Shown: in pieces, positions 11,361 to 22,951 of the stretch
Layout: every line of letters starts with the position of its first letter
Position numbering within the stretch: position 1 is the first letter of the stretch
Assembly: GCF_029227915.1 (NCBI RefSeq)
Contig: NC_079884.1
Span: forward strand, 20,710,001-20,770,000
DNA from: Hydractinia symbiolongicarpus
Lineage: Eukaryota > Cnidaria > Hydrozoa > Anthoathecata > Hydractiniidae
Length of the DNA stretch: 60,000 nt
Reading direction: 5' to 3'
The notes under the pieces: model-generated
Told to the model about the DNA's origin: nothing
Databases searched by the model: none
What the model saw: only the letters and a program-made list of their open reading frames with translations
Program-made: the position numbers and the translations under genes

Positions 11361-11971
11361 TTACAATACAGTAAAGTTCTTGTCAACATTAGAGTCACTA
11401 AAGTAGCAAGTGCCGTATCCCTCAACCTCTTTGTATTTACACTCTTCCAAGTAGGTCTGTACGTAATAATTTCTTCCTTGGTTGTAGATACTTGCTAGTT
11501 TGATTATAGCCTTACACTCACAGCTATCCCGCGGTATATTTTTCTTGTGAAATTTTGTTCTGATCTTGCCATCCCAGATCGTAAGCTTGGTGCTGGGGTA
11601 CCGCCCTTTTTTACGCTGGTGCTGGTGAACCAAATCCCCTCTAACTGACTCACCTTAGTCAAGATCTCCTTGTATTTCTCTAATCATTCAGGATAGCTGG
11701 CGAGATCAAATGACATAGTTAGCGCAGAACCCTCACTGTATTGAGAGACACCCTTTGAGCGGATCTCTTCGGGGGTTTTGACCAGTAGTGGTGCTATGTT
11801 GCCGTCTTGATCCTGATAGGCAATCACGAAGCGCTCATCCTTGCCTTTGTTTGCTGGGATAGAGTTGCTCAGTACAAGGTTTTTAATGCTCACTTCTTCG
11901 ATGTCTAGCGGTTTTGAGTTGGTGTAAAAGTCTTCGGATTTAGCAGTCTTATCTCCAAATTTAATCAACAT
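11361..11971 (-). pseudogene. Element A g2: uncharacterised element protein of about 195 aa, broken
   Basis: Starts at the ATG at 11971, eight bases after an AATAAAGAGGATG junction. The N-terminal part is open to 11684 (KGKDERFVIAYQDQDGN and LTMSFDLASYPE), then a TGA and a frameshift follow, and the C-terminal part (GRYPSTKLTIWDGKIRTKF, YVQTYLEECKYKEVEGYG) is open in another frame. Copies at 24140-24741 and 46582-47166 agree along the whole length. The fold is unknown to me; mixed beta strands and no membrane segment. Its place next to g3 could suggest a DNA-binding or virion role, but nothing in the sequence proves it. Confidence 0.6.
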
Positions 11972-12009
11972 CCTCTTTATTGTAGAGACAAAACCTCAAG
12001 CAAAGTTTT

Positions 12010-12172
12010 CTATGTCGTTGCGCCATCGCAACTTCCACCGTTGTACGTGATGCACTCCTGGTAACAAAACCAGCAGAGCAGCCTAGCTTCGTCCGCAGGA
12101 GAGCAGCCTAGCTCCGTCCGCAGGAACATCTGTCGCACCCATGCGTTCACATTCATCGCAGTGTTCTTTCAT
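12010..12172 (-). pseudogene. Element A g1: small Cys-rich protein, broken
   Basis: Starts MKEHCDECERMG at 12172, three bases after the stop of the DUF4116-like gene. The intact copy at 46392-46574 has two CxxC knuckles. Here a 25-base tandem duplication (about 12075-12125) and frame changes disrupt the middle; CITYNGGSCDG appears in another frame. Probable zinc-binding protein of unknown role. Confidence 0.45.
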
Positions 12173-12175
12173 CGT

Positions 12176-12919
12176 TTATTTACTCCACAAGAGCTCGAGT
12201 TCTGCATTTTCATCTTCCGAAAAACACCAGTCTATAGCTCTGTCGGGATGACAGGCCACTGGTAGCAACTCCTTGGTAATCCTGTACCTCACCGCTTTCC
12301 GCTGACGATATGACTTGAACAGCGAGGGATCCTCCTTAACCGTCCTGGTACACCTTTCCCGGTTAACAAACCTGTCCGTAACATCCTCGAATACCCTGGG
12401 ATCCTTTTCAGCTACCATAGTGCACATTTCCTGAGTCTTGAGATGGTCTGGGATAAGCTCAAGCATCTGCAGGTCCCGCTCAACGACCCCAATGCACATT
12501 TCCCGAGTCATGAGATGCTCTGGAACATGCTCGAGTAGCCAGTGATCACCTTCAACAGCTGTGGCGCACATTTCCAATGTCTTGAGATGCTCTGAAACAT
12601 GCTCGAGTAGCCAGTGATTACCTTCAACAGCCGTGGCGCACATTTCCAATGTCTTGAGATGCTCTGGAACATGTTCGAGTAGCCAGTGATCACCTTCAAC
12701 AGCTGTGGCGCACATTTCCAATGTCTTGAGATGCTCTGAAGCATGCTCGGGAAGCCAGTGATTACCTTCAACAGCCGTGGCGCACATTTCCAATGTCTTG
12801 AGATGCTCTGGAACATGCTCGAGTAGCCAGGGTTCCATTTCAACGAATTTATTGCACATTTCCTGTGTCTTGAGGTAATCTGGAATATTCTTGAACCAAC
12901 GCATCTTTTTATTATACAT
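12176..12919 (-). CDS. Element A g0: DUF4116-like repeat protein (247 aa)
   Basis: Open from the ATG at 12919 (an alternative start is the Met at 12904) to the TAA at 12176. It is made of about eight repeats of 24 residues with the pattern (W/L)LEHVPEHLKTLEMCATAVEG, followed by a divergent C-terminal region. DUF4116-type repeats occur in protists, some animals and large DNA viruses; no biochemical role is known to me. At the DNA level the central repeats are 72 bases long and almost identical, so they were expanded or homogenised recently. The copy in element B is at 22952-23535. It is one of the few element A genes still open. Confidence 0.75.
   Translation of the reverse strand: MYNKKMRWFKNIPDYLKTQEMCNKFVEMEPWLLEHVPEHLKTLEMCATAVEGNHWLPEHASEHLKTLEMCATAVEGDHWLLEHVPEHLKTLEMCATAVEGNHWLLEHVSEHLKTLEMCATAVEGDHWLLEHVPEHLMTREMCIGVVERDLQMLELIPDHLKTQEMCTMVAEKDPRVFEDVTDRFVNRERCTRTVKEDPSLFKSYRQRKAVRYRITKELLPVACHPDRAIDWCFSEDENAELELLWSK
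12492..12851 (-). repeat. 72-bp tandem repeats within the DUF4116-like gene
   Basis: Five adjoining units of 72 bases; the block GCGCACATTTCCAATGTCTT recurs at 12564, 12636, 12708 and 12780, exactly 72 bases apart. Units differ at only a few positions. Confidence 0.9.
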
Positions 12920-13260
12920 TTTTTGAGCTCAATCAGCGTTCTAGCGCGGCCGTAGTTTGAATATGGGAAATACCCCTGATATTCGAGCATGCATGCGCAA
13001 TAAGATTGAAGGTGCGTTGATGTAGTTAGAACTGGGGAATTCCCTCGATACTCATTTGAGGGATGATATCGTGTGCGTTGGAATTGTCGGTTTCCGTCGG
13101 CTGGGTCACGTGTTACTGCGCATGTCTTGGAATTTGTCGGATTTCTCGGAATTTTCGAGAGGGGTGATTTCCGGGATTTCGGGATTAGGGAATTTTCCTT
13201 GTTGCAATGATGTCGTGTGCATGCGCTTGAACGCACCATTTATATCTCTCTAGACCGAGG
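12920..13260. other. Probable outer end of element A
   Basis: No gene seen. GC-richer than the flank. Contains a GAGCATGCATGCGC segment that resembles CGAGCATGCGCAATCG at the matching end of element B (about 22,864-22,880). The terminal inverted repeat itself could not be identified because the other end of element A is outside the window. Confidence 0.4.
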
Positions 13261-14084
13261 GCTATCGCTCGAAAAAAAGATCACGTGACTTGTTTTCATG
13301 CTTCCTATATAGTATTCAAGGTTGCTATTGTAGCGGAAATTACCGTGAAGTCTTTCCCGCTATGACGTAAGTTCTAACCAATCACATTGCACGATTTTTG
13401 AAAGTATTGATGCCGCCCTTTTACTCGGGTAATAATGGTTAATACGAGCGTGGCCAAAGAATAAGTTTTAGAGATATGTTCGTAATTTCTGCGCATTAAA
13501 TAGTCAGTCCGTCTTCAGCTTTTTGGGTGTACTTCTGGAGAATTTACTGATTGGCATGTTTGGATAGGAACACAATGATCATAACCTCAACAAACTTTTA
13601 AATTGTTTTTGGACTAAGCAATAGAATATTTGCAGAACATCAAATCTTTTCTATCTCCTAATTTGGCTTAATTTCATCACAATAATCTAAAAAATGTACC
13701 ATACTAAGTTTCCAGTCATTATTTAAAGTTTTATTGAAGCATTAAAACTTTCAATTTTTAAAGTCCCTTCCACCGAACAGCCTCATAGGAAAAATATTTT
13801 GAAATTATCCTGCCAATTTTGACATGTGTACCATCTCGTAATAAAAAAAGTCCTTAGACGATACAGTGTTTAGTTGAAAAGCGTGGTACCTGTAAAAATA
13901 AGGTAAAACTAATATTTTAAATTCACAATACACTAAAACTTCTACCTAGGCCTACATACTTTAAGTTTAAATGGAATGAAAGCTTAGCTAGGCATCTTGG
14001 CTAACAGTCACTTTGCAGTAAAGAGTCACAAACCATCCGAAAAGTTTGTAGTTTTTTTAGCTAGCTAAGCTACTTTTAGGCATT
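13261..14084. other. Intergenic, AT-rich
   Basis: No convincing gene. Holds a CACGTG (13272-13290) and a CCAATCA (13378-13385), which are promoter-like words but too common to support a promoter call on their own. Confidence 0.4.
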
Positions 14085-14287
14085 ATTATTATTATTATTA
14101 TTAAACATATATTTGGCATCCATAATTTACAAATGGTTCTTCTGCCTACAAAAAAATAAAAACTATAAAAATCTATAAAATCTATAAGATCAGTAAAAAA
14201 ATATATTGAATCTAAGTGCATAATGAAATAAATGGGCTCACAGAGTACGAAATGGTGCCGGTAGAGTAAGTAGACACATTGAACAAG

Positions 14288-14315
14288 AAAAAAAAAAAAA
14301 AAAAAAAAAAAAAAG
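14288..14315. repeat. Poly-A tract (poly-T on LINE strand)
   Basis: Run of about 28 A with no interruption, in the 3' untranslated part of the second LINE. Confidence 0.9.
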
Positions 14316-14433
14316 AAGAGACTAATTAAAAATAAATAAATTGATGGCACCATGTAAGGACACACAAAAAAGGTAGAACTATAATGAAAAGATGGGGGGA
14401 AATAGGTAGCCTACATGCATAGAGTTATTCACA

Positions 14434-15935
14434 TTATTTGGATAAAAGTTTGCACAAAGCACTATCGTGTAAAAATAATTTGACTTTTTTGATAAATTCT
14501 TTATGGTTGACAACGGAACGAATATTGCCAGGAAGATCATTAAACAACGCTGATGAGCAATCCATAAACGTTTTTCGGAATGTGTCGCTTTGTAGTTTAT
14601 TTTTGTTTTCTGCATCAGATCGCAGGCTTCGACCATTTTTGTACCATTTCAGTGTAAGGTATTCAGGTGAGCATTCGTCATACAACACCTTGTGTGCCAG
14701 TTTTAGTATCGATAAATTTACACGCTCTTGCACTGGCAGCCATTTCAGTATTACTAACACATCGTTAGTGGAAGCATATCTCTGAAGAACAAAGCTGGCA
14801 GCGACATTTAGAACTCTTTGTAACCTTTTCATTTGATATTGTGGAATATTATTATAGACAAGATTTCCGTAGTCTATCTTTGATAATATCAGTGCTTCAG
14901 CGAGATTTTTTCTCACGTGAAAAGGTGCCAAACGTTTCAATCGCTTTAATGTCGAAATCGTAGCGTATGATGATCTAATGATGTTATTCACATGTGTAGA
15001 CCACGTCATATGTTCATCGAATGTTATGCCCAGTATTTTGAGAGAGGATACCCGCTCAATCTCAGCACCATTACTATGGAATTTGAATAAGTTACTGAAG
15101 TTTAAATTGTTTATACAGCTTAACTGGCTTGTCGAGTACATAATTGATTTTGTCTTTATGGAATTAAACATCAGATTGTTTATCTTTGACCATGTTGTTA
15201 TTTGGTTAATGTCACTTTGAAGCTTTGCTGTTGCGATATCCATTTCTTTTAGTTTGAAGTGTATGTAAAGATTTGTGTCATCTGCGTACTGGATAGAATT
15301 ACACGACGAATTCAACGATAGGTCAGAGACATAGATGTTGAACAAGATCGGACCAAGAATAGATCCCTGGGGAACACCGTATTTGATCAGCAAGGTGTCC
15401 GATTTTTTGTCATCAATTTGCACAAACTGCTGGCGATTTGACAAATAGTTAGAGATCAAATTGATGAATGCAGGAGACATTTGGAGTTTCTTCAACTTAT
15501 TAATCAGAACGTCATATTTCACAGTATCAAATGCTTTGGAGTAATCTGCTGACACTGATAAAGTTACTTCACCTCTTTGCATAGCCTTCAAAATGTCGTC
15601 CTTTAATTTTAAGAGTATCGTGATGCACGAGTGACCTTTGCGAAAACCAGATTGAGTTGAAGCGTAAATGTTATATCTATCAATGAAGTCACAAAGCTGT
15701 GATAAAATGACTTTCTCATATACTTTCGACAGTACAGGAAGTATTGATATTGGACGAAAATCTTCTAGTTGTGAAGCACCTGGAACTTTAGGTACCGGAC
15801 AGATACGTGATTTCTTCCAGCATGTTGGAAATACGTTTGCATCGATGCAGTTATTCAAAATCTTCGTTAGGACTGGCGATAGTATATAAGGAACGTAGCT
15901 GGCATAGTGTATAAAATTTGGTAGTTGTATTTTTT
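14434..15935 (-). pseudogene. LINE reverse transcriptase, 5' truncated (open for about 490 codons)
   Basis: The frame is open from about 15930, upstream of the first Met at 15858, to the stop at 14434. RT motifs: DFRPISILPVLSKVYEKV, STQSGFRKGHSCITILL, VSADYSKAFDTVKYDVL (catalytic Asp), YGVPQGSILGPILFNIYV, and QYADDTNLY. The thumb and C-terminal region are complete (LLHDSALCKLLSK at the end). The endonuclease domain is absent. The open frame suggests a recent insertion. Confidence 0.9.
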
Positions 15936-16877
15936 AACCAAAAATAACATAAGATCCGAAACCATAACTCCACTTTAAATGAATAATGACGTGATATGGT
16001 AGTTAATAGAGTTGAGCGATTATTAACGATTAACCTTTCATAGAATATTCAGTTAGTATTAACGATATGGAATGTATAGGACCATGCACAACGCAGACAA
16101 ATAAACTTTATATCTTTTTTTCGTTCAGGCACACTCTAAAATTTGCGTAACTCCCGAACACTATTTTTTACTATTCAACTATCCATCCGCGTGACATGTT
16201 AACTGTCCTTTTCTCTCCTCCTCTAGTTAGTAATGCCCCCAGCAATGACTTGGTTATTTGTAATGTATTTGTGCTTCAATTTTGAGGGAAAGATATTACA
16301 AGACTGTTAATTTGACATGTAAAGATCAATCTCATCCTCATAACACTTCTACGCCTATAACATGATGATATGAAAGTATCAGAAGGCCGTTGGGTGAACA
16401 TATCATAGACGTAATAACGGTGGATACAACGTTGACGCAAAATGACATTTCTTAAACGTTTGCGTAATGTTGCGAAAGGGTTTTTCAATATATGTTTTAA
16501 ACGGCGAACATATTCGAAGAAAATAATGGGGTATACATCTGACTAGGTAAATGCAATTTTACGCGATTAAAAAAAATGGTAAGTTTAAAAAAAATTCGGT
16601 TATCTTGAATTTTTTCCGTTTCAATCTGAAAAAAAGCTTTGGCTTAACTTACTCCATGTTGTAACTTTGCCTGCAGTAAAAGCTTGAGTCAACAACTATC
16701 TAATATCACTTGACGTAAACGAACATAAAGTAAGCTACTTTCAAATTTTGTTTGTACGATTTATATTGCGCATATAAGTTAGCGCGTTATCGCATCTTTT
16801 GCGTACAAGACAAAGAGTCAACGTAGTTTGTAGAAGCACCATAGTTAAGTCTCTTTCTGTTTTCTGATCGTAGTATA
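15936..16877. other. Intergenic; shared repeat block near the host gene 3' end
   Basis: No gene. The part at about 16,560-16,740 contains CTGCAGTAAAAGCTTGAGTC and following TTGACGTAAAC, which recur in the same orientation at about 39,840-39,910 and inverted at about 44,280-44,300. It is therefore part of the duplicated tract around the host gene copies. Confidence 0.6.
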
Positions 16878-19650
16878 TTATGCTTTATATCCATATACTT
16901 GTACTTCTCTGATCGACACAATTTGTGCAGTTTGGTGTTTTCTGTAAATCCCCACGTATCTTGCTTCGCAAAATTTTTTATCGCTTGTACAGAAATACGT
17001 TAATCCATTGGCATCACTTTCATCTATTCTGCCAATACTTGGGTTATCTTTGAGTACGCTTGACATACCAGCTTTTATGTTTACAAAAGTATTAATAAAT
17101 TTTCGCCATACTTTAATATATAAAAGATGATATGTACTTTTTAAATCGATTTTCAACCAATCAGTTATTTTTTCTTGGGTCGACGCATAATGTAGGCTTG
17201 TAGTGTCACCGTCTATAGCGTATCTAGCGGGACAACACGATTTACTTGTTGATAAGGATGCTTCCGCCTGCAGTGCCACGTTTTTTAATGTCACTGTAAA
17301 AATGGGCAAAAACATCATTAATTAATCCGCATTATAATAGCCAAAATTCCTATCTGTAAGCTATATGAAAAGACAACTTACCGCATTCGTATTCAACACC
17401 GTTGCATGAGTCATCACACATCGTCTTCTCTTGGCATGGGCTTAGACTTTTGCAAAATGGTCCTCTCTGTAACGAATAACAAATATAGTTGTAGTACTTT
17501 TGCTTGCAACAAGGAAACAAAACCTGAGTTCGCTAGCAACCATACCTCGGATTTGTTAGTAACGAAAACATAAACAGCTAAAGAAAATGTTGCCCACACA
17601 AAATTTCAAATTTGTAGCAGTCATTTTGGTATAAGCTGTAACGAAATATATTCTTCTAAGTATAACGCAGTGGTCCTTTTACAGCTACTAAAGTTGTACA
17701 GTTTGTATTATAATATACTAGTCGATAAAGACCCGTGGAAAAATCCACTTAGGCAATAGGACATTGAAAAAGTTGGTTTGCTGATGTCAACATTGCAAAT
17801 CCAAAAACAAATTGGCGAAATTTAGTTTATTCATTGCCTGTAACGTGTAGAGGTTGAAACGCTGATCAAAATAATATATAGGATCATGTCTTTTTAACAA
17901 ACGACAAAGGACATAAGAGGGTTTAAAAATTTTGCTTACGTTAGCAATGGCCCGTTTAAACGCAAAAAAAAAAAATTCAGAAATTTTTATCCCTGTTACC
18001 TTCATCGTATAGATCTTGAAACGATGATCAAGAAAATGTATAGGATCATGTACTTTTGACAAACGGTTGCAGAGATATTGGGGTGTAAAGCTTTTTTGAT
18101 GACGTCATCAACCCGTCCATTTCAAAACGGATTGAGGAAGCAGGTTTTAGAAAATTACCCAAATTGGTACTAGGTACTCCGTAGTTACCTACGCGGTAAA
18201 AAATCATTGATGTCACCACCTCGTTTCCAAGTTATTTGGCCTCTAAGTTTTAGGTGCACTGTAATGGCTTCATTAATTTAATATAGGACATTGACGTTAA
18301 AGTAGTGTTATTGACGTCGGCCGTAACGTCAGAAAATTTAACATATTAGACATAAGTTTTTCGACGACATCAAAGGTAAATGACGATATCCACTTTGCCT
18401 GTTACAAACAGACACAGTCTTCGTTTTATTATAAGAGACTAGTCGATGAAGCCGGTAGAAAAATCCACTAAGGCTGAAGAACAATGGAAAAATAGGTTGC
18501 TTTAGATTTTTTGCTGACGTCAGCAGTGCATATACAAAAAGAAAATTGGTGAGATTTAGTCATCTGTTGTCTGTAATGTTTAGAGGTAGAAACGCTGATC
18601 ACAATAATGTATAGTATCGTATGTTTTTGACAAACGCCTAAGGATATATAAGGGTTTAAAAATTTTGCTGACGTCAGCAAAGTCCCTACCAAAAGTTCCA
18701 AAAAAAAATTATTCGCAAATTCGTACACCCGTTGTATTCATCGTATAGATATTAAAATGCTGATCAAGAAAATGTATAGGAACATGAACTTTTGACAAAC
18801 GGTTGCAGCGGTTTGTAGGTTTTGTGATGACGTCATTAACCCGTCCATTCCGAAGCGGATTGAGGAACCAGGTTTAGGAAACTTACCCAAATTGGTGCCA
18901 GGTGGTCCCTAGTTACCCACCACGCGGTGAAAAATCATTGACGTCACCACCTCGTTTCCAAGTTATTTCGCCTCAAAGTTTTAAGTGCACTGTAACGGCT
19001 TCATTAATTTAATATAGGATGTTGACGTTAAAGTAGTGTTATTGACGTTACGCCGTAACGTCAGAAAATTTAACATATTAGACATGCATTTTTCGGTTCC
19101 TTCAAAGAAAATTTCGGTAAGATCAAAGCAAAAAATGAAAATATCCACTTTGCCTGTTACAGACACACAGAACTGGCGTATTATTATATAGATGTACCCA
19201 AGGTTTTCTACTGGAATAAAGTTTTTCACCGATAATAGCAATTAGTAATTTTCATATCAATCAAAGTCCGCTTGACCTTATCCGCTTAAAGAGAATTAAA
19301 GGAAATTGGGAAGTGAAATCCGAAGATACGATATTGCACTTACGTTTCTGTTTGTATTATCTGTTCGCATATAAATCGATCCGGTTTTTGATGAAGTTGC
19401 TGCAACATCAGAAGATAGAAGATCACATAGTTGAGTTGAGCTATGGTAATTACACGCTTTGCACAATGATTCTCCCACACATTCAATCATGCACTTGTCT
19501 CTGTTTACTATTTTTATCGATTTAATAACATTCCCTGGAGAATACTTGTTATATTGGATGTCAGAGAAGTTACCATGATATTTACACGGAAGCCTTGTGA
19601 TGTAACCATCGACAAAAATGTAGCAAGACGCAAGGATGATGGATATAAGC
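16878..19650 (-). CDS. Host gene copy 1: secreted PAN/apple-like + F5/8C-domain protein (3 exons seen, 5' exon uncertain)
   Basis: Exons on the minus strand: 19344-19650 (307 bp), 17382-17466 (85 bp), 17293 down to 16878. All inner boundaries are AG acceptor and GT donor and the frame is kept across them. Exon 1 encodes the end of a signal-like hydrophobic segment, then a PAN/apple-like module with CMIECVGESLCKACNYHSS and LCDLLSS. Exon 2 encodes a small Cys-rich, EGF-like piece (PCQEKTMCDDSCNG). Exon 3 encodes an F5/8C (discoidin or fucolectin-like) domain with LQAEASLSTSKSCCPARYAI near its start and IREVQVYGYKA at its end. Such proteins bind glycans or adhere outside the cell. An AG acceptor precedes exon 1, so the start codon is probably in an upstream exon that I cannot place. 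The first intron holds two Helitron-like repeats. The coding exons are open. Confidence 0.75.
17718..18438 (-). mobile_element. Helitron-like repeat H2 (tandem with H3)
   Basis: On the minus strand it starts TCTCTTATAATAAAACG (at 18438) and ends in CTAG (at 17718), followed by T. Its start abuts the CTAG end of H3 with no spacer. It lies in the intron of host gene copy 1. Shares with H1 the block around CATTGATGTCACCACCTCG. Confidence 0.6.
18439..19192 (-). mobile_element. Helitron-like repeat H3 (tandem with H2)
   Basis: On the minus strand it starts TCTATATAATAATACGCC at 19192, preceded by A, and ends CTAG at 18439. The paralogous intron in host gene copy 2 lacks it: there GGGTACA runs directly into TATA, which is the join expected for insertion between A and T without target duplication. 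Confidence 0.65.
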
Positions 19651-21601
19651 CTAAAAATACGGATATTTTATGAACGTTTGTGATATGTTAAAATGAAATG
19701 TTTAAGGCTTCATTGCCCTTATCAAAAGCTTTAGTCTGTTCAAAATCGCTACTTCGTGGCAAGGGTGTAATCATCGCTATGTACGGTGGACGAAAATGTA
19801 AGGACCGTAAATATGTACGATAAGCGTTCTCCTATAGTTTTGGCAATTTACATGAGTTTTGAATATACACATGTTTTGCATATATTTGTATATGCTACGA
19901 AATCTTTATTGCAAGGAAGAGATACTTAACTTATTTGCGTCATAACAATTCTGTGACTAGCCCACTTTCCATGCTTTTTCCGCCTCTTTCGTAAACCTGT
20001 CTTTTAGGTTGAAACGTAATCTCGTGGCAGGAATAATAGAGCAAATATATAGACAAATAAAATAAAACAAAACAACGTCAAGAGAGACAAAGGGAGTCAT
20101 AACTAAATAACTAAATATCGTAAAACGGAGCAAGATCTAAAAAAGAAACAAAATGTAGTTATGTACGACGGACGACGGCCAAACCGGTGGATTTTCTTAA
20201 TAATATTTTAGTCGCAGCAAAATGTTACGGTGCGATACGTAAAACTCCTTAAATAGGAATTTAATTATATTTCTATGAAACACATTGAAAATTAGTCATT
20301 TGAGGTTGGGTTGGAAATTAAGATTACATGTAAAATATAACAGACCAATGGGTTAAATAGTTTTATCGTGTCCATAAAATTAATAAAAAAAGTGGGATTA
20401 GGTACTCTATACAAAAAAATTTATTACAAATTCTCCTTCTCATATAACTCCAACTAACAAAATTTAAATTGAAAATAACCAACTATTTTATCCTTATCTT
20501 TTACGGTTATTGATCGTTAATTTACTTAACAATAGAAAAGTAAAGGTCTAAAAAACACAGTAAAAATACAAAATATTAGTTACTGAGACAAAACTTAATA
20601 CTTTTGAAAGGAATTTTCGGTTTTAACTAAAATTTAACTTAATTCAAATGAAAGAGCATGTATGCAAGACACCTACAAAGAAATTAAAAAAACTCAATCA
20701 AGTTTTATTGTCATTGAGATTGTTATCTGTAAGATTTTTGTTTTTAAACGCCTTGGTTGAAAATTTACACTACTACGTACCTTCGTATCATGTTTTCATT
20801 TTTGTTTCCAACAATATATTTCTTGAATAGATCTCGTATGAATTTTAGTTTTTTAATATCATAAATATTGATGTCCTGTAGAAGAGAGTATTATTGTTTA
20901 AAAACTAGCTTTGATTCATTTTTTTAAAAATATATTCAATTTATATATTGTTGATATGGCAAAAGCAGTCAAAACTTAATAGTCAATTAATTTGACGCCA
21001 TTTATACGGTCTTTATATTATTTTCGTTTAACTATATTTGCTACGGGGGTTTTCGAACATAACTCCACAACTTTTGAAAACTTAAGTATAAATTAAATCA
21101 ACATGACACACTTGTAGTACGTCATGAAAAGAACCAAATGACAACTAAATTTTTTGCTTATGTTAGTACTTTTTCTGTGACTTCATCGAAAGCTTGAAAT
21201 TTGTCAATGCAATATGTGCTCAAAAGTTAGTTACCTTTTAGTTCTAATGCCAATTTTCACATTCATAATTTCTGGCTCTAACGAAGTTCAGAAGAAAAAC
21301 ACCAAAATCTGCTTGACAATCCGATTTTTCAGATTTTTTGGTAAAGTAAATAAAATGAGGAAATCGGATTAATCTCTTGACGAAAGAGAGCTGTGTTGTA
21401 AGTTTCAAGTTTTAATCCTAACGCAATTTATTATATTTCCCCCATTATAAAGATTTCATAGTGATTTTAAAAAAATGTTTTTATGATCTTCCGTTTATAA
21501 GGACTCCTGGAAATTTTTGGAGTAGTTTCAAGTAATACTCAATTTCTTGGATTCTGTATTGGAAAATATATTGGAAAATATTGGAAAATAAAAATATCTT
21601 C
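19651..21601. other. 5' flank of host gene copy 1, inverted copy of 41,750-42,860
   Basis: No coding region supported. Scattered blocks match the 5' flank of host gene copy 2 in inverted orientation: CCTAAAAGACAGG (42,682-42,700 region) with CCTGTCTTTTAGG near 20,000; GCGATACG/GTCGCACCGTAG near 20,230 and 42,540; TTTAGTTTTAACCAC-like and CTCCTTAAAACGG near 20,620 and 42,100; and GGACATCAATATTTAT near 20,865 and 41,815. So the inverted duplication covers several kb beyond the exons. Confidence 0.6.
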
Positions 21602-22620
21602 TCTATAATAATACGGAGCTTCCGTCTGTCTGTGTGTGACTTTTACAAAGTGGATTATATTTTTCACAAATTTCCTTGGTAAAGTCTATGAAACATCGCC
21701 TATCAATTTGTTTTAAACAAATTACCAAACTTTGACATTAAAATAATATTAACGTCAAAGGAAAGTATATTAACGTTAGTGAAACCATTACACTGCACCT
21801 AAAACTTTGAGGCCAAATAACTTGGAAACGAGGTGGTGACGTCAATGATTTTTCACCGTGTGGGTAACTAGGGACCATCTGGGACCAATTTGGTTAAGTT
21901 TCTCAAACCTGGGTCCCCGAATCCGTTTTGCAATGGACAAGTTGACGTTTGTCAAATATACATGATCCTATACATTTTCTTGATCAGCGTTTCAATATCT
22001 ATACGATGAAGGCAACAGGTATATAAATATCTAAAGAAAATATTTTGTGTTTTGACAGGTTTCTGCTGACGTCAGCAAAAATATAAAACCCTTATATCTC
22101 TTTAGGAGTCCGTGACAAACATATGATTCTATGCATTTTATCGATCAGCCCTTTAAGCTCTGCACAATAGAGGCAACGTGGAAACAAGTTCTAAATTATT
22201 TTTTGTGGATGAGTTGTTGACGTCATCAAAATTCAACTGGCATTTTTCTAACTTTAATTCTGCCTGAGCGGATTTCCCAATGATTTCTCAAGGATTTTTC
22301 ACGGACTGGGGAAATAGAGACCACCTGGGTCCAATTTGGGTAAGTTTCCAAAACCTGGGTCCCCGAATCCCTTTTGGAATAGACGGGTTGATAACGACAT
22401 CAAAAAACCTTCAAACCCTAATATGTCTTCAACCGTTTGTCAAAAGTACATGATCCTATACATTTTCTTGATCAGCGCTTTAAGATCTATACGATAAAGG
22501 TAACAGGTATACAAATTTCTAAGAAAAAAATTTATGGGCCATTGTTGACGTCACAAAAATTCTTCCTCTTTTCATTTTTATCCTGCCTCGGTGGATTTTT
22601 CTACGGGCTTTATCGACTAG
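21602..22620 (+). mobile_element. Helitron-like repeat H4 (1.0 kb)
   Basis: Starts TCTATAATAATACGGAGC and ends TTATCGACTAG followed by T. It contains internal re-use of family blocks (two copies of the CCTGGGTCCAATTTGGG-type segment), so it looks like a composite of two family members. The base before TC is C instead of A. It lies next to the outer end of element B. Confidence 0.55.
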
Positions 22621-22951
22621 TGATAAATATAATAAATATGAAAACTCAGTAAGAGTAGTAGCATAGAGTGAACATAAGTGGTTTTGACCTCCTTCGACAC
22701 CTTTACCCTTCAAACTCCCGCCTCCACTACCTCCACCCCCACTCCAGCCTCCACCCTCCCAAAATCGGTAAATTCGACGGCATGCGACACCAAATCCGAA
22801 ACCCGACATCTCCGACGCATGTGCACACGAGTATGGGGAATAATGCTGACATCAACAAAATCTCGAGCATGCGCAATCGAGTAGGGGAAAGTCCCATACT
22901 CAAAGGGTTGCCCCAAATCGCTGGTTGGCGTTTTGTTTCCTTAGAAGAAAG
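22621..22951. other. Probable outer end of element B
   Basis: No gene. Pyrimidine-rich tract at 22,700-22,760, then the CGAGCATGCGCAATCG segment that also marks the outer end of element A. No clear terminal inverted repeat could be identified. Confidence 0.35.

Larger units (their letters stand above)
14085..15935 (-). mobile_element. Second non-LTR retrotransposon, 5' truncated
   Basis: The 3' end on the minus strand is an (AAT)n microsatellite at 14084-14103. The coding part ends at 14434. The 3' untranslated part has a long poly-T on the minus strand (poly-A at 14288-14315). The 5' end is truncated near 15935 in the region before the RT domain. It is not the same family as the LINE at 5916-9590. 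Confidence 0.8.

Noticed and set aside
12508-13239. A 243-codon minus-strand ORF overlapping the DUF4116-like gene
   Set aside because: It is a shadow frame kept open by the 72-bp repeats, whose length is a multiple of three.
13261-13460. CACGTG and CCAAT words as a host promoter
   Set aside because: No gene follows in either direction within the expected distance, and the words are common.
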